Shown here one piece after another: positions 17,156 through 25,606 of a stretch of 51,765 nt of DNA. This DNA comes from Streptomyces sp. TRM64462. GTDB taxonomy: Bacteria; Actinomycetota; Actinomycetes; Streptomycetales; Streptomycetaceae. The notes beneath the pieces were generated by a model. It did not search any database and was not told where the DNA came from. It was given only the letters and a program-made list of their open reading frames with translations. The DNA is taken from positions 1-51,765 of the forward strand of contig NZ_JABWDV010000311.1 in NCBI RefSeq assembly GCF_013362995.1, given 5' to 3'. Position 1 is the first letter of the stretch. Each line of letters starts with the position of its first letter. Made by a program: the position numbers and the translations under genes.

Positions 17156-18206
17156 GGGCGGCCAGCCAGTCGTCGATCCCCGACAGCAGCTTCCGGCGCA
17201 CGTCCTCCGGAGCCACCGAAGCCCGCACCGACTGGCGCGCCAGCTCCGCCAGCTCCACGTCCGTGAAGCCGTGGTGGTGGCGGGCGATCTCGTACTGGTC
17301 CGCGAGCCGCGCGCCGAACAGCAGCGGGTCGTCCGCGCCCAGCGCCACCGGGACGCCCGCGTCGAAGAACGTCCGCAGCGGTACGTGCTCGGGCTTCTCG
17401 TACACGCCCAGCGCCACGTTCGACGCCGGGCACACCTCGCACGTCACGCCCTTCTCGGCGAGCCGGCGCAGCAGCCGCGGGTCCTCCGCCGCCCGCACCC
17501 CGTGCCCGATACGGGACGCCCGCAGGTCGTCCAGGCAGTCCCGTACGGACGCCGGGCCCGTCAGCTCACCGCCGTGCGGCGCCGCCAGCAGCCCGCCCTC
17601 CCGCGCGATCGCGAACGCCCGGTCGAAGTCGCGTGCCATCCCGCGCCGCTCGTCGTTCGAGAGCCCGAACCCCACCACACCCCGGTCCGCGTACCGCACC
17701 GCCAGCCGGGCCAGTGTGCGCGCGTCCAGCGGATGCTTCATCCGGTTCGCCGCTACCAGCACCCGCATCCCCAGCCCCGTCTCGCGCGAGGCCGACTCCA
17801 CCGCGTCCAGGATGATCTCCAGCGCCGGGATCAGCCCGCCGAGCCGCGGCGCGTACGAGGTCGGGTCCACCTGGATCTCCAGCCACCCCGACCCGTCCCG
17901 TACGTCCTCCTCGGCCGCCTCCCGCACGAGCCGCCGGATGTCCTCCGGCTCGCGCAGACACGACCGGGCCATGTCGTACAGCCGCTGGAAGCGGAACCAG
18001 CCGCGCTCGTCCGTCGCCCGCAGCTTCGGCGGCTCCCCGCCGGTCAGCGCCTCGGGGAGATGGACGCCGTACTTGTCGGCCAGCTCCAGCAGGGTCGCCG
18101 GCCGCATGGACCCCGTGAAGTGCAGATGCAGATGGGCCTTCGGCAGCAGGGTGAGATCGCGGACGTACGGGGGGTTCGGGGGGTACCCCCCTGAAGAGCT
18201 CAGCAT
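17145..18206 (-). CDS. add: Adenosine deaminase
   Basis: Zinc hydrolase converting adenosine to inosine in purine salvage, 353 residues. Zinc ligands and catalytic residues are in place: H27 and H29 (HLHLHFTG), HGGE (211-214, with the proton-donor Glu214), IGHG (H235) and the Asp of GADDP (292-293). The usual HLEGSL is HFTGSM here, as in one actinobacterial subgroup, and GLSNDER replaces the more common GGDE string. The ATG at 18206 gives a short Gly/Pro N-terminus; the next good start is not obvious. Its 3' end overlaps murB on the other strand by 11 bases, so the two transcripts converge. Confidence 0.93.
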   Translation of the reverse strand: MLSSSGGYPPNPPYVRDLTLLPKAHLHLHFTGSMRPATLLELADKYGVHLPEALTGGEPPKLRATDERGWFRFQRLYDMARSCLREPEDIRRLVREAAEEDVRDGSGWLEIQVDPTSYAPRLGGLIPALEIILDAVESASRETGLGMRVLVAANRMKHPLDARTLARLAVRYADRGVVGFGLSNDERRGMARDFDRAFAIAREGGLLAAPHGGELTGPASVRDCLDDLRASRIGHGVRAAEDPRLLRRLAEKGVTCEVCPASNVALGVYEKPEHVPLRTFFDAGVPVALGADDPLLFGARLADQYEIARHHHGFTDVELAELARQSVRASVAPEDVRRKLLSGIDDWLAAPTG

Positions 18207-18274
18207 TCCGGGATCCTGCCGCAGACGGCCGCCGTACGGCAGCCCCTTTCTCCGAACGAGTATGTGCGGGAACG

Positions 18275-18314
18275 AAAAAACGGGCGCGGTACCTCACGTG
18301 AGGTACCGCGCCCG
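18275..18314 (-). terminator. Intrinsic terminator downstream of aspC
   Basis: A perfect 34-base palindrome (18281-18314) is followed on the minus strand by six T residues (18275-18280). It is placed about 35 bases after the aminotransferase stop and in front of add, so it insulates the two minus-strand genes. Confidence 0.88.
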
Positions 18315-18349
18315 TCACCGCGTGCCTGCGCTCAGTCGCGTGCCTGCGC

Positions 18350-19582
18350 TCAGTCGCGCGCCTCCGCCAGCAGCTTCTGCATCCGCGACACACCCTCGGC
18401 CAGGTCCGCGTCACCCAGCGCGTACGAGAGACGCAGATACCCGGGCGTGCCGAACGCCTCGCCCGGGACGACCGCCACCTCGACCTCGTCCAGGATCAGC
18501 GCCGCCAGCTCGACGGAGGTCTGCGGGCGCTTCCCGCGGATCTCCTTGCCCAGCAGCCCCTTCACCGACGGGTACGCGTAGAACGCGCCCTCCGGCGTCG
18601 GGCAGACGATGCCGTCGATCTCGTTCAGCATCCGCACGATCGTCTGGCGCCGCCGGTCGAAGGCCGCACGCATCTGGGCGACCGCGTCCAGGTTCCCGGA
18701 CACCGCGGCCAGCGCGGCGACCTGCGCCACGTTGGAGACGTTGGACGTGGCGTGCGACTGGAGGTTCGTCGCGGCCTTCACGACGTCCTTCGGGCCCACG
18801 ATCCACCCCACGCGCCAGCCCGTCATGGCGTACGTCTTGGCCACGCCGTTGACGACGACGCACTTGTCGCGCAGCTCGGGCACCAGCGCGGGCAGCGACG
18901 TGAAGGTCGCGTCGCCGTACACCAGGTGCTCGTAGATCTCGTCCGTCAGCACCCACAGGCCGTGCTCCACGGCCCAGCGGCCGATCGCCTCGGCGTCCTC
19001 GCGCGCGTAGACGGCGCCGGTCGGGTTCGACGGCGAGACGAACAGCACGACCTTCGTACGCTCCGTACGGGCCGCCTCCAGCTGCTCCACCGACACGCGG
19101 TAGCCGGTCGTCTCGTCCGCGACGACCTCCACCGGAACACCGCCCGCGAGCCGGATCGACTCCGGGTACGTCGTCCAGTACGGGGCCGGGACGATGACCT
19201 CGTCGCCCGGGTCGAGGATCGCGGCGAAGGCCTCGTAGATGGCCTGCTTGCCGCCGTTGGTGACGAGGATCTCCGAGGGGTCGACCTCGTAGCCGGAGTC
19301 GCGCAGCGTCTTGGCGGCGATCGCGGACTTCAGCTCCGGCAGACCGCCGGCCGGCGTGTAGCGGTGGTACTTCGGGTTCCGGCAGGCCTCGACGGCCGCC
19401 TCCACGATGTAGTCGGGCGTCGGGAAGTCGGGCTCGCCCGCGCCGAAGCCGATCACCGGACGCCCGGCGGCCTTGAGGGCCTTGGCCTTGGCGTCGACGG
19501 CGAGGGTCGCGGACTCGGAGATCGCGCCGATACGGGCGGACACCCGGCGCTCGGTGGGAGAGGTCGGAGTTGCAGCGCTCAT
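18350..19582 (-). CDS. aspC: Class I pyridoxal-phosphate aminotransferase (aspartate aminotransferase)
   Basis: Transfers the amino group between aspartate and 2-oxoglutarate. 410 residues from [18 protein letters not shown]-binding residues include Asn186 (SPSNPTGA), Asp214/Tyr217 (LTDEIYEHL), the Schiff-base Lys249 ([13 protein letters not shown]), and the C-terminal substrate Arg in [19 protein letters not shown] is the typical phosphate-cradle region. I chose ATG 19582 because it matches the common N-terminus; an in-frame ATG three codons upstream is also possible, and neither has a strong ribosome binding site. In many Streptomyces this gene lies just before tRNA-Trp and secE, as here. 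Confidence 0.93.
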   Translation of the reverse strand: MSAATPTSPTERRVSARIGAISESATLAVDAKAKALKAAGRPVIGFGAGEPDFPTPDYIVEAAVEACRNPKYHRYTPAGGLPELKSAIAAKTLRDSGYEVDPSEILVTNGGKQAIYEAFAAILDPGDEVIVPAPYWTTYPESIRLAGGVPVEVVADETTGYRVSVEQLEAARTERTKVVLFVSPSNPTGAVYAREDAEAIGRWAVEHGLWVLTDEIYEHLVYGDATFTSLPALVPELRDKCVVVNGVAKTYAMTGWRVGWIVGPKDVVKAATNLQSHATSNVSNVAQVAALAAVSGNLDAVAQMRAAFDRRRQTIVRMLNEIDGIVCPTPEGAFYAYPSVKGLLGKEIRGKRPQTSVELAALILDEVEVAVVPGEAFGTPGYLRLSYALGDADLAEGVSRMQKLLAEARD

Positions 19583-19716
19583 GCTGCCCATCGTCCCAGA
19601 CCCCGCCGGAGCCCGGCACACAGGTTTCGCCTTACGGACACACCCGTGACATGCCCCGCGCGCGCCCTCGCCGACACGCCCCGCAGGCGCGGCGCGGAGC
19701 CGTCTCGGGCTATCTG

Positions 19717-19746
19717 TTCGACGCGGCGCCCCTGACCACGTACACT
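19717..19746 (+). promoter_or_regulatory. Candidate promoter upstream of tRNA-Trp
   Basis: TTCGAC (19717-19722) and TACACT (19741-19746) have 18-base spacing. It is the best vegetative-type promoter between the divergent aspC gene and tRNA-Trp. A second -10-like TAGGTT (19801-19806) lies closer to the tRNA but lacks a -35. Confidence 0.4.
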
Positions 19747-19821
19747 CTCTGCTCGTTGGCCCTCACCGACCACACCGCGGACCACCTCCACGGATGCGGT
19801 AGGTTGGGGGAGAACCACAAA

Positions 19822-19894
19822 GGGTCGTAGCTCAATTGGTAGAGCACTGGTCTCCAAAACCAGCGGTTGGGGGTTCAAGTCCCTCCGGCCCTGC
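19822..19894 (+). tRNA. tRNA-Trp (anticodon CCA)
   Basis: Acceptor stem AGGGTCG (19822-19828) pairs with CGGCCCT (19887-19893), with one T-G pair. The anticodon loop CTCCAAA gives CCA between CTGGT and ACCAG. The T-arm GGTTCAAGTCC is canonical. Location before secE is conserved in actinobacteria. Confidence 0.96.
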
Positions 19895-19995
19895 TACACA
19901 CACCGCCAGGATGTGTGCGCAGGTATGTACTTCATTGCACCGCCGTGCGGCTCCACCCGGGCGCGGCACGGCCGACCCGGAATCAGGTGAGAGAC

Positions 19996-20283
19996 GTGAC
20001 GGACGCCGTAGGCTCCATCGACATGCCTGATGCTGAGGACGAAGCGCCGGAGTCGAAGAAGAAGACCCGCAAGGGTGGCAAGCGGGCCAAGAAGGGCCCG
20101 CTCGGCCGGCTCGCGCTCTTCTACCGCCAGATCGTCGCCGAGCTGCGCAAGGTCGTCTGGCCGACTCGTAATCAGCTGACCACGTACACGACCGTCGTGA
20201 TCATCTTCGTGGTCATCATGATCGGTCTGGTGACGGTGATCGACTTGGGCTTCACGGAAGCAGTCAAGTACGTCTTCGGCTGA
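19996..20283 (+). CDS. secE: Preprotein translocase subunit SecE
   Basis: Essential clamp-like membrane subunit of the SecYEG export channel. 95 residues: a charged, Lys-rich N-terminal region (KKKTRKGGKRAKKG), the conserved amphipathic helix FYRQIVAELRKVVWPTRNQL (about 42-61) and one membrane helix (about 62-83). The GTG at 19996 (VTDAVGSIDMPDAED) is preceded by AGGTGA; an in-frame GTG nine bases upstream is less likely. It is followed by nusG as in most bacteria. Confidence 0.95.
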   Translation: MTDAVGSIDMPDAEDEAPESKKKTRKGGKRAKKGPLGRLALFYRQIVAELRKVVWPTRNQLTTYTTVVIIFVVIMIGLVTVIDLGFTEAVKYVFG

Positions 20284-20294
20284 TTCCCCGCGGA

Positions 20295-20319
20295 GGGCGC
20301 CCACCCCGGCGCCCCTTTT
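20295..20319 (+). terminator. Terminator-like hairpin between secE and nusG
   Basis: GGGCGCC (20295-20301) and GGCGCCC (20308-20314) form a 7-bp stem followed by CTTTT. It is short, so it may only partly terminate and would set the secE:nusG transcript ratio. Confidence 0.5.
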
Positions 20320-20361
20320 CGCATGTTCCACCCCATCTGTATCCAGGAAGAAGCAGCCACC

Positions 20362-21252
20362 GTGTCTGACCCGAACCTGAACGAGTCCGCCCAGGACGAA
20401 CTCGACATCGTCGAGGCGGCCGACGAGGACCAGGCGGAAGCTGCGGACGCCGCTGTCGACAAGGCGGCCGAGGACGCCGCGGTGCACGTCGAGACGGTCG
20501 AGGACGCCGACGAGGCCGAAGCCGCCGAGAGCGCCGACGAGCCCGCCGACGAGACCGCCGAGGCCACGGCCGAGGACGTCGAGCAGGCCGACGAGGAGCC
20601 CGCCGAGGCTGCCGAGGCCGAGCCCGCCGAGCCGGTCGACCCCGTCGCCGCGCTCCGCGACGAGCTGCGCGGCCTCCCCGGCGAGTGGTACGTGATCCAC
20701 ACCTACGCGGGCTACGAGAAGCGCGTGAAGGCGAACCTGGAGCAGCGTGCCGTCTCGCTGAACGTCGAGGACTTCATCTACCAGGCCGAGGTCCCCGAGG
20801 AAGAGATCGTCCAGATCAAGAACGGCGAGCGCAAGAACGTCCGGCAGAACAAGCTGCCCGGCTATGTGCTCGTCCGCATGGACCTGACGAACGAGTCCTG
20901 GGGCGTCGTCCGCAACACCCCCGGCGTCACCGGCTTCGTGGGCAACGCCTACGACCCGTACCCGCTGACGCTGGACGAGATCGTCAAGATGCTCGCCCCG
21001 GAGGCCGAGGAGAAGGCCGCCCGCGAGGCCGCCGAGGCCGAGGGCAAGCCGGCGCCCGCCCGCAAGGTCGAGGTCCAGGTCCTGGACTTCGAGGTCGGCG
21101 ACTCGGTCACCGTCACGGACGGTCCGTTCGCCACGCTGCAGGCGACCATCAACGAGATCAACCCCGACTCGAAGAAGGTCAAGGGCCTCGTCGAGATCTT
21201 CGGTCGCGAGACCCCGGTCGAGCTCAGCTTCGACCAGATCCAGAAGAACTGA
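20362..21252 (+). CDS. nusG: Transcription termination/antitermination factor NusG
   Basis: RNA polymerase-bound elongation factor. 296 residues from the GTG at 20362 ([11 protein letters not shown]). About the first 107 residues are an acidic Ala/Glu/Asp-rich extension typical of Streptomyces NusG. The NGN domain starts at [20 protein letters not shown] (about 108) and ends near MLAPEA. A KOW domain ([18 protein letters not shown], about 243-275) binds NusE or Rho. The start follows AGGAAG; a longer in-frame ATG at 20323 lies inside the intergenic spacer. Confidence 0.95.
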   Translation: MSDPNLNESAQDELDIVEAADEDQAEAADAAVDKAAEDAAVHVETVEDADEAEAAESADEPADETAEATAEDVEQADEEPAEAAEAEPAEPVDPVAALRDELRGLPGEWYVIHTYAGYEKRVKANLEQRAVSLNVEDFIYQAEVPEEEIVQIKNGERKNVRQNKLPGYVLVRMDLTNESWGVVRNTPGVTGFVGNAYDPYPLTLDEIVKMLAPEAEEKAAREAAEAEGKPAPARKVEVQVLDFEVGDSVTVTDGPFATLQATINEINPDSKKVKGLVEIFGRETPVELSFDQIQKN

Positions 21253-21282
21253 CCCCTACGCGGTCGGCTTCAGCGTCCGGAC

Positions 21283-21325
21283 AGGTCAGAGTGGCGGTCA
21301 CCGCCCTCTGACCTGCTCGGTTTTT
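21283..21325 (+). terminator. Intrinsic terminator after nusG
   Basis: A stem of 9 plus 5 pairs with one bulge (21283-21297 with 21301-21314) is followed by a T5 run at 21321-21325. The T-run overlaps the -35 of the next promoter. Confidence 0.82.
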
Positions 21326-21351
21326 GGACGCGCACAGATACCCGTTATCGT
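21324..21351 (+). promoter_or_regulatory. Candidate promoter of the rplK-rplA operon
   Basis: TTGGAC (21324-21329) and TATCGT (21346-21351) are 16 bases apart, starting within the T-run of the nusG terminator. This places the start site about 65 bases ahead of rplK, leaving a leader where L1 could bind. Confidence 0.5.
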
Positions 21352-21422
21352 TGTGCGGTATGCCTCCATCCGGATGATGCCGGTTGGTGGCCGAACACTC
21401 TCACTAGGACCCGGAGAGAGCA

Positions 21423-21857
21423 ATGCCTCCCAAGAAGAAGAAGGTCACGGGGCTTATCAAGCTCCAGATCCAGGCCGGCGCCGCCAACCCGGCTCCGCCG
21501 GTCGGCCCCGCGCTGGGTCAGCACGGCGTCAACATCATGGAGTTCTGCAAGGCCTACAACGCCGCGACCGAGTCGCAGCGTGGCTGGGTGATCCCGGTGG
21601 AGATCACGGTCTACGAGGACCGCTCCTTCACCTTCATCACCAAGACCCCGCCGGCGTCGAGGATGATCCTCAAGGCCGCGGGTGTGGAGAAGGGCTCCGG
21701 CGAGCCGCACAAGACCAAGGTCGCCAAGCTCACGAGCGCCCAGGTCCGCGAGATCGCCACCACCAAGATGCCCGACCTGAACGCGAACGACCTGGACGCC
21801 GCCGAGAAGATCATCGCCGGCACCGCCCGTTCCATGGGCATCACGGTCGAGGGCTGA
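21423..21857 (+). CDS. rplK: 50S ribosomal protein L11
   Basis: 144-residue L11, the 23S GTPase-centre protein needed for RelA activation and the binding site of thiostrepton-type antibiotics. The N-terminus [19 protein letters not shown] and the proline-rich [19 protein letters not shown] hinge region are intact, as is the C-terminal RNA-binding domain around [15 protein letters not shown]. The ATG at 21423 follows GGAGAG. It is co-transcribed with rplA. Confidence 0.96.
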
Positions 21858-21938
21858 TCAAGCTCCCGTAAGACCTCAGTGGCAGGGCCAGGCGCTGGCC
21901 CGGACCACGACTCCATACCTGAAAGCACAGGAGAAGAA

Positions 21939-22661
21939 GTGAAGCGCAGCAAGGCTCTCCGCGGCGCGGACGCCAAGATCGACCGGGAGCGCAACTACGC
22001 CCCCCTCGAGGCCGTCCGTCTCGCCAAGGAAACCGCCGCCACCAAGTTCGACGGCACCGTCGAGGTCGCCTTCCGCCTGGGTGTCGACCCGCGCAAGGCC
22101 GACCAGATGGTCCGTGGCACCGTGAACCTTCCGCACGGCACCGGCAAGACCGCCCGGGTCCTGGTCTTCGCGACCGGTGACCGTGCTGCGGCCGCGGAGG
22201 CCGCGGGCGCCGACATCGTCGGCTCCGACGAACTGATCGACGAGGTCGCGAAGGGCCGTCTGGACTTCGACGCCGTCGTCGCCACCCCGGACCTCATGGG
22301 CAAGGTCGGCCGCCTCGGCCGCGTCCTCGGCCCCCGTGGTCTGATGCCGAACCCGAAGACCGGCACCGTCACGATGGACGTCGCCAAGGCCGTCACCGAC
22401 ATCAAGGGCGGCAAGATCGAGTTCCGTGTCGACAAGCACGCGAACCTGCACTTCATCATCGGCAAGGTGTCCTTCGACGACACGAAGCTGGTCGAGAACT
22501 ACGCCGCGGCGCTGGAGGAGATCCTCCGTCTGAAGCCGTCCGCCGCGAAGGGCCGCTACATCAAGAAGGCGACCCTGACCACCACCATGGGCCCCGGCAT
22601 CCCGCTGGACGCCAACCGCACCCGCAACCTCCTCGTCGAGGAGGACCCGGCGGCGGTCTGA
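21939..22661 (+). CDS. rplA: 50S ribosomal protein L1
   Basis: 240 residues from the GTG at 21939 ([20 protein letters not shown]). L1 forms the mobile stalk at the ribosomal E site and represses its own operon by binding the mRNA leader. The signature [15 protein letters not shown] is present near residue 130, as are the C-terminal [17 protein letters not shown] residues. CAGGAGA lies about 6-8 bases before the start. The longer upstream frame is not L1-like. A strong intrinsic terminator follows. Confidence 0.95.
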   Translation: MKRSKALRGADAKIDRERNYAPLEAVRLAKETAATKFDGTVEVAFRLGVDPRKADQMVRGTVNLPHGTGKTARVLVFATGDRAAAAEAAGADIVGSDELIDEVAKGRLDFDAVVATPDLMGKVGRLGRVLGPRGLMPNPKTGTVTMDVAKAVTDIKGGKIEFRVDKHANLHFIIGKVSFDDTKLVENYAAALEEILRLKPSAAKGRYIKKATLTTTMGPGIPLDANRTRNLLVEEDPAAV

Positions 22662-22688
22662 GTCTGACAACTCACCCACGGTTCCCGA

Positions 22689-22731
22689 ACCGGTCCCCGT
22701 ACCTCTCCGGAGGTGCGGGGGCCGGTTTTTT
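22689..22731 (+). terminator. Intrinsic terminator after rplA
   Basis: A stem of about 16 pairs (22690-22705 with 22710-22725) around a TCCG loop is followed by six T residues (22726-22731). Confidence 0.9.
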
Positions 22732-22800
22732 CGCCTGATCACTGTCGTACGCGTGCGTTACGGTTCAGTTGTTCGCACAACGGAGAACAAGGGGTGGGGC

Positions 22801-23772
22801 ATGACCGTGTCCGCATGGAAGCGCGTGGGGGTCACCCTGACGGCCGCGGCCGTCGTCGCCGGGGCAGCCGGCTGCCAGAGCGGCGGCGAGCAGCAGGGCG
22901 CCGGGCAGGAGCGCCTGGAGTGGTCATCGGCCACGCAGGTCATCCGGACGGCGTACGAGAAGACGGCCGACGCGAAGTCGGCGAAGGTCCACCTGACCAT
23001 GTCGATGCCCGCCGGGCTCGCGACCGGCGCGGACAGCGGCGAGCTGGAGATGTCCGGCGTCATGGGATGGAACCCGTCCCAGATGGACCTCACCATGAAG
23101 GGCGGCCCCTTCGAGGGCGCCGGCGCCGGCGCGCCCGGCCAGATGCGCCTGCTGATGGTCGACAACGTGCTGTACGTGAAGACGGCCGGTGGTGCGAAGT
23201 CCCCCGTCGACGAGCTCTTCGGCGACCGCTGGATAAAGATCGACTTCGCCGCGGCCGCCGAGAAGTCCGGCGACGCCGCGCTGCGGAAGGAGATGACCCG
23301 CGGCCTGGAGAACATGAACCAGGACCCGGCCAAGCAGCTCGCCATGCTCCTGGAGTCGCCCAACCTCAAGCACATCGGTCCCGAGAAGATCGACGGCGTC
23401 GAGGCGCAGCACTACAAGGGCACCCTCACGGTCGAGGAGATGGTCGCCGCGAACACCTCGCTCTCCGTGCTCAGCAAGGAGGAGAGGGACGAGCTCGTCG
23501 CGAACATGAAGAACGGCGGCCTGAAGGCGTACGACACCGAGGTCTGGGTCAACGAGGACGGCTACCCGGTCAAGATGGACGTCGGCATGGTGACCCCGCA
23601 GGGCACCATGAAGGTCACCGCGACGTACTCGGACTACGGCACGAAGGCCGGCGTGCAGGCCCCGCCGCCCGGTGAGACCGCCGACATCATGGAGATGCTG
23701 GGCGACCTCGTGAAGGGCGCCGAGGGCGGCGCCGACGGTACCGGCGAGGACGCCGGGGCCGGGGCCGCCTGA
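22801..23772 (+). CDS. Secreted lipoprotein, LppX/LprAFG-like
   Basis: 323 residues. The N-terminus has two positive residues, a hydrophobic stretch and the lipobox-like VAGAAGC, giving lipidation at Cys25; the mature protein should be anchored outside the membrane. The body has repeating beta-strand patterns (DLTMKGGPF, MRLLMVDNVLYVK, GVEAQHYKGTLTV, VWVNEDGYPVKMDV) as in the LppX/LprG lipid-carrier fold. The C-terminus is Gly/Ala-rich. The ATG at 22801 follows AAGGGGTGG. The ligand is unknown. It stands alone between two ribosomal operons with an independent terminator upstream. Confidence 0.8.
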   Translation: MTVSAWKRVGVTLTAAAVVAGAAGCQSGGEQQGAGQERLEWSSATQVIRTAYEKTADAKSAKVHLTMSMPAGLATGADSGELEMSGVMGWNPSQMDLTMKGGPFEGAGAGAPGQMRLLMVDNVLYVKTAGGAKSPVDELFGDRWIKIDFAAAAEKSGDAALRKEMTRGLENMNQDPAKQLAMLLESPNLKHIGPEKIDGVEAQHYKGTLTVEEMVAANTSLSVLSKEERDELVANMKNGGLKAYDTEVWVNEDGYPVKMDVGMVTPQGTMKVTATYSDYGTKAGVQAPPPGETADIMEMLGDLVKGAEGGADGTGEDAGAGAA

Positions 23773-23789
23773 GTGACCGGTCGCCCGAT

Positions 23790-23819
23790 TTGCTTGACGG
23801 CGACCGGTTCCCGTACTCT
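23790..23819 (+). promoter_or_regulatory. Candidate promoter of rplJ-rplL
   Basis: TTGCTT (23790-23795) and TACTCT (23814-23819) are spaced by 18 bases; an overlapping TTGACG (23794-23799) is closer but only 14 bases away. Transcription would start near 23826 and give a leader of about 215 bases. Confidence 0.55.
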
Positions 23820-23825
23820 TCCACG

Positions 23826-24040
23826 GAAGCCAAAGACCGCTGGTCGCTGCTGTGTCCCAGGACGCGGCAGCCGAAGGATCCGCTAGCTACGGACGGCCTG
23901 CGCAGGTGACTGTGGATGTACTCCCGGATGTATGTGTCCGGTCGAGTCACGCCCCGTGCGCCTGCGCCGGGGCGTTTCGTTTTGCCCAGTCTCCTTCCTT
24001 CAGCCACTGCGGTCCGAATCACCCGGAAGGAGGCCGAGGC
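23826..24040 (+). promoter_or_regulatory. L10-type autoregulatory leader of rplJ-rplL
   Basis: The long untranslated leader contains several paired segments and ends in a GC hairpin, GCCCCG (23951-23956) with CGGGGC (23968-23973), followed by a T-rich run (GTTTCGTTTT). Established family: the L10(L12)4 complex binds the L10 leader and represses its own operon, in some bacteria by attenuation. The late hairpin plus U-run fits an attenuator. The kink-turn that L10 would bind was not resolved by eye. Confidence 0.6.
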
Positions 24041-24042
24041 TC

Positions 24043-24573
24043 ATGGCGAGGCCCGACAAGGCTGCCGCGGTTGCCGAGCTGACGGACAAGTTCCGCAGCT
24101 CCAACGCCGCTGTGCTGACCGAGTACCGCGGTCTCACCGTGGCGCAGATCAAGCAGCTGCGCCGTTCGCTCGGTGAGAACGCCCAGTACGCCGTGGTGAA
24201 GAACACGCTGACCAAGATTGCGGCCAACGAGGCCGGGATCACGACGCTGGACGACCAGTTCGCTGGTCCGACGGCCGTCGCCTTCGTCACCGGTGACCCG
24301 GTGGAGTCGGCGAAGAGTCTTCGTGACTTCGCCAAGGACAACCCGAACCTGATCATCAAGGGCGGTGTCCTTGATGGCAAGGCGCTGTCCGCCGATGAGA
24401 TCAAGAAGCTTGCGGACCTCGAGTCCCGCGAGGTTCTGCTCGCCAAGCTGGCGGGCGCCATGAAGGGCAAGCAGTCCCAGGCTGCCGCGCTCTTCCAGGC
24501 GCTCCCGTCGAAGCTCGTCCGCACCGTGGACGCGCTGCGCGCCAAGCAGGCCGAGCAGGGCGGTGCCGAGTAA
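24043..24573 (+). CDS. rplJ: 50S ribosomal protein L10
   Basis: 176 residues beginning [34 protein letters not shown]10 is the base of the ribosomal stalk and carries the L7/L12 dimers on its C-terminal helix (about 145-176 here). It represses the operon by binding the leader. The ATG at 24043 has GGAAGGAGG upstream; the longer upstream frame lies within the leader. rplL follows after 115 bases. Confidence 0.96.
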   Translation: MARPDKAAAVAELTDKFRSSNAAVLTEYRGLTVAQIKQLRRSLGENAQYAVVKNTLTKIAANEAGITTLDDQFAGPTAVAFVTGDPVESAKSLRDFAKDNPNLIIKGGVLDGKALSADEIKKLADLESREVLLAKLAGAMKGKQSQAAALFQALPSKLVRTVDALRAKQAEQGGAE

Positions 24574-24688
24574 TTCGGCTCGCGCATTGACCGCCGCCTG
24601 ACACGGGCGACGGTCACAGCGGGCCCAACGTACGCCCGCCTCACATGTACATCCCGGCACCAGCCGAATTAGTGGAAGGACCGCCACC

Positions 24689-25075
24689 ATGGCGAAGCTG
24701 TCTCAGGACGACCTGCTCGCGCAGTTCGAGGAGATGACCCTCATCGAGCTCGCCGAGTTCGTGAAGGCCTTCGAGGAGAAGTTCGACGTCACCGCCGCCG
24801 CCCCGGTCGCCGTTGCCGCCGCCGGCGCCCCGGGTGCCCCGGCTGCCGAGGCTGCCGAGGAGAAGGACGAGTTCGACGTCATCCTCACCGGCGCCGGCGA
24901 CAAGAAGATCCAGGTCATCAAGGTCGTGCGTGAGCTGACCTCCCTGGGTCTGAAGGAGGCCAAGGACCTCGTCGACGGCACTCCGAAGCCGGTCCTCGAG
25001 AAGGTCAACAAGGAGGCCGCTGACAAGGCCGCCGAGGCCCTCAAGGGCGCCGGTGCCGCTGTCGAGGTCAAGTGA
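24689..25075 (+). CDS. rplL: 50S ribosomal protein L7/L12
   Basis: 128 residues: N-terminal dimerisation helices ([22 protein letters not shown]), an Ala/Pro/Gly hinge (about 32-55) and the globular C-terminal domain ([41 protein letters not shown]) that recruits translation factors. The ATG at 24689 follows GGAAGGA. A hairpin cluster after the stop separates it from rpoB. Confidence 0.96.
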   Translation: MAKLSQDDLLAQFEEMTLIELAEFVKAFEEKFDVTAAAPVAVAAAGAPGAPAAEAAEEKDEFDVILTGAGDKKIQVIKVVRELTSLGLKEAKDLVDGTPKPVLEKVNKEAADKAAEALKGAGAAVEVK

Positions 25076-25102
25076 CCTGACGCGGGTCTCCTGACTCGTG
25101 CG

Positions 25103-25157
25103 AACGCCCGCTGAGGGCGTTGTGAAGGGCGATCACCCATCCGGGTGGTCGCCCTTC
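25103..25157 (+). terminator. Tandem hairpins after rplL
   Basis: A small stem (25103-25109 with 25115-25121) is followed by a 15-bp stem (25124-25138 with 25143-25157) with an ATCC loop. There is no U-tract. It probably lowers but may not abolish read-through into rpoBC. Confidence 0.7.
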
Positions 25158-25178
25158 TGCGCTGCCGTGACGTCCGCC

Positions 25179-25206
25179 TTGCACTGGGACTCCAGGGGAG
25201 TATGGT
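25179..25206 (+). promoter_or_regulatory. Candidate distal promoter in the rplL-rpoB gap
   Basis: TTGCAC (25179-25184) and TATGGT (25201-25206) have 16-base spacing. It would give a long leader in front of rpoB. The 531-base gap 25076-25606 contains this, the tandem hairpins and the proximal promoter, but no gene I can support. Confidence 0.4.
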
Positions 25207-25396
25207 GATCTTCGCCGTGCGCCCCGCGGAGTCAGGGGCCTTGACGAACCGCACGGCGCGCGCAATTCTCAGGACGCGTCGCCACACGATCCAGGTTCCG
25301 AGGCATGGATCGGCGACCGAACGGGCAGTATCGAGGTGCGCCGACGGCGCGAGGTGCGCGAAGTTGAGAAGAACGAGGGTCGCGAAATACTCGCCC

Positions 25397-25425
25397 TGGA
25401 CATCAGTGGGCCAAGTGGCTACACT
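25397..25425 (+). promoter_or_regulatory. rpoBp: Candidate main rpoB promoter
   Basis: TGGACA (25397-25402) and TACACT (25420-25425) are 17 bases apart, near the consensus for the main vegetative sigma factor. The start would lie about 175 bases before the rpoB TTG codon, leaving a long untranslated leader. Confidence 0.7.
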
Positions 25426-25606
25426 GACCCTTTGCGCTGCCTGTTAGCTGCTCCCTGCCCGTCACCAGGGGCATCCCCTCGCAAGAGCACAGTTGACCGA
25501 ATGCCCTGACCTGGCCAAACGGCTGAAATCAGGAACACTCTGTCGCTGTGACCCGCTTGGGACCGGTACGCGCGTAGTGAGTCCGAGCCCTCGGAAGGAC
25601 CCCCTC

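Noticed and set aside
18321..18355. Direct repeat of about 19 bases (CGTGCCTGCGCTCAGTCGCG) at the aspC 3' end
   Set aside because: Real but only two copies; most likely a small duplication without function.
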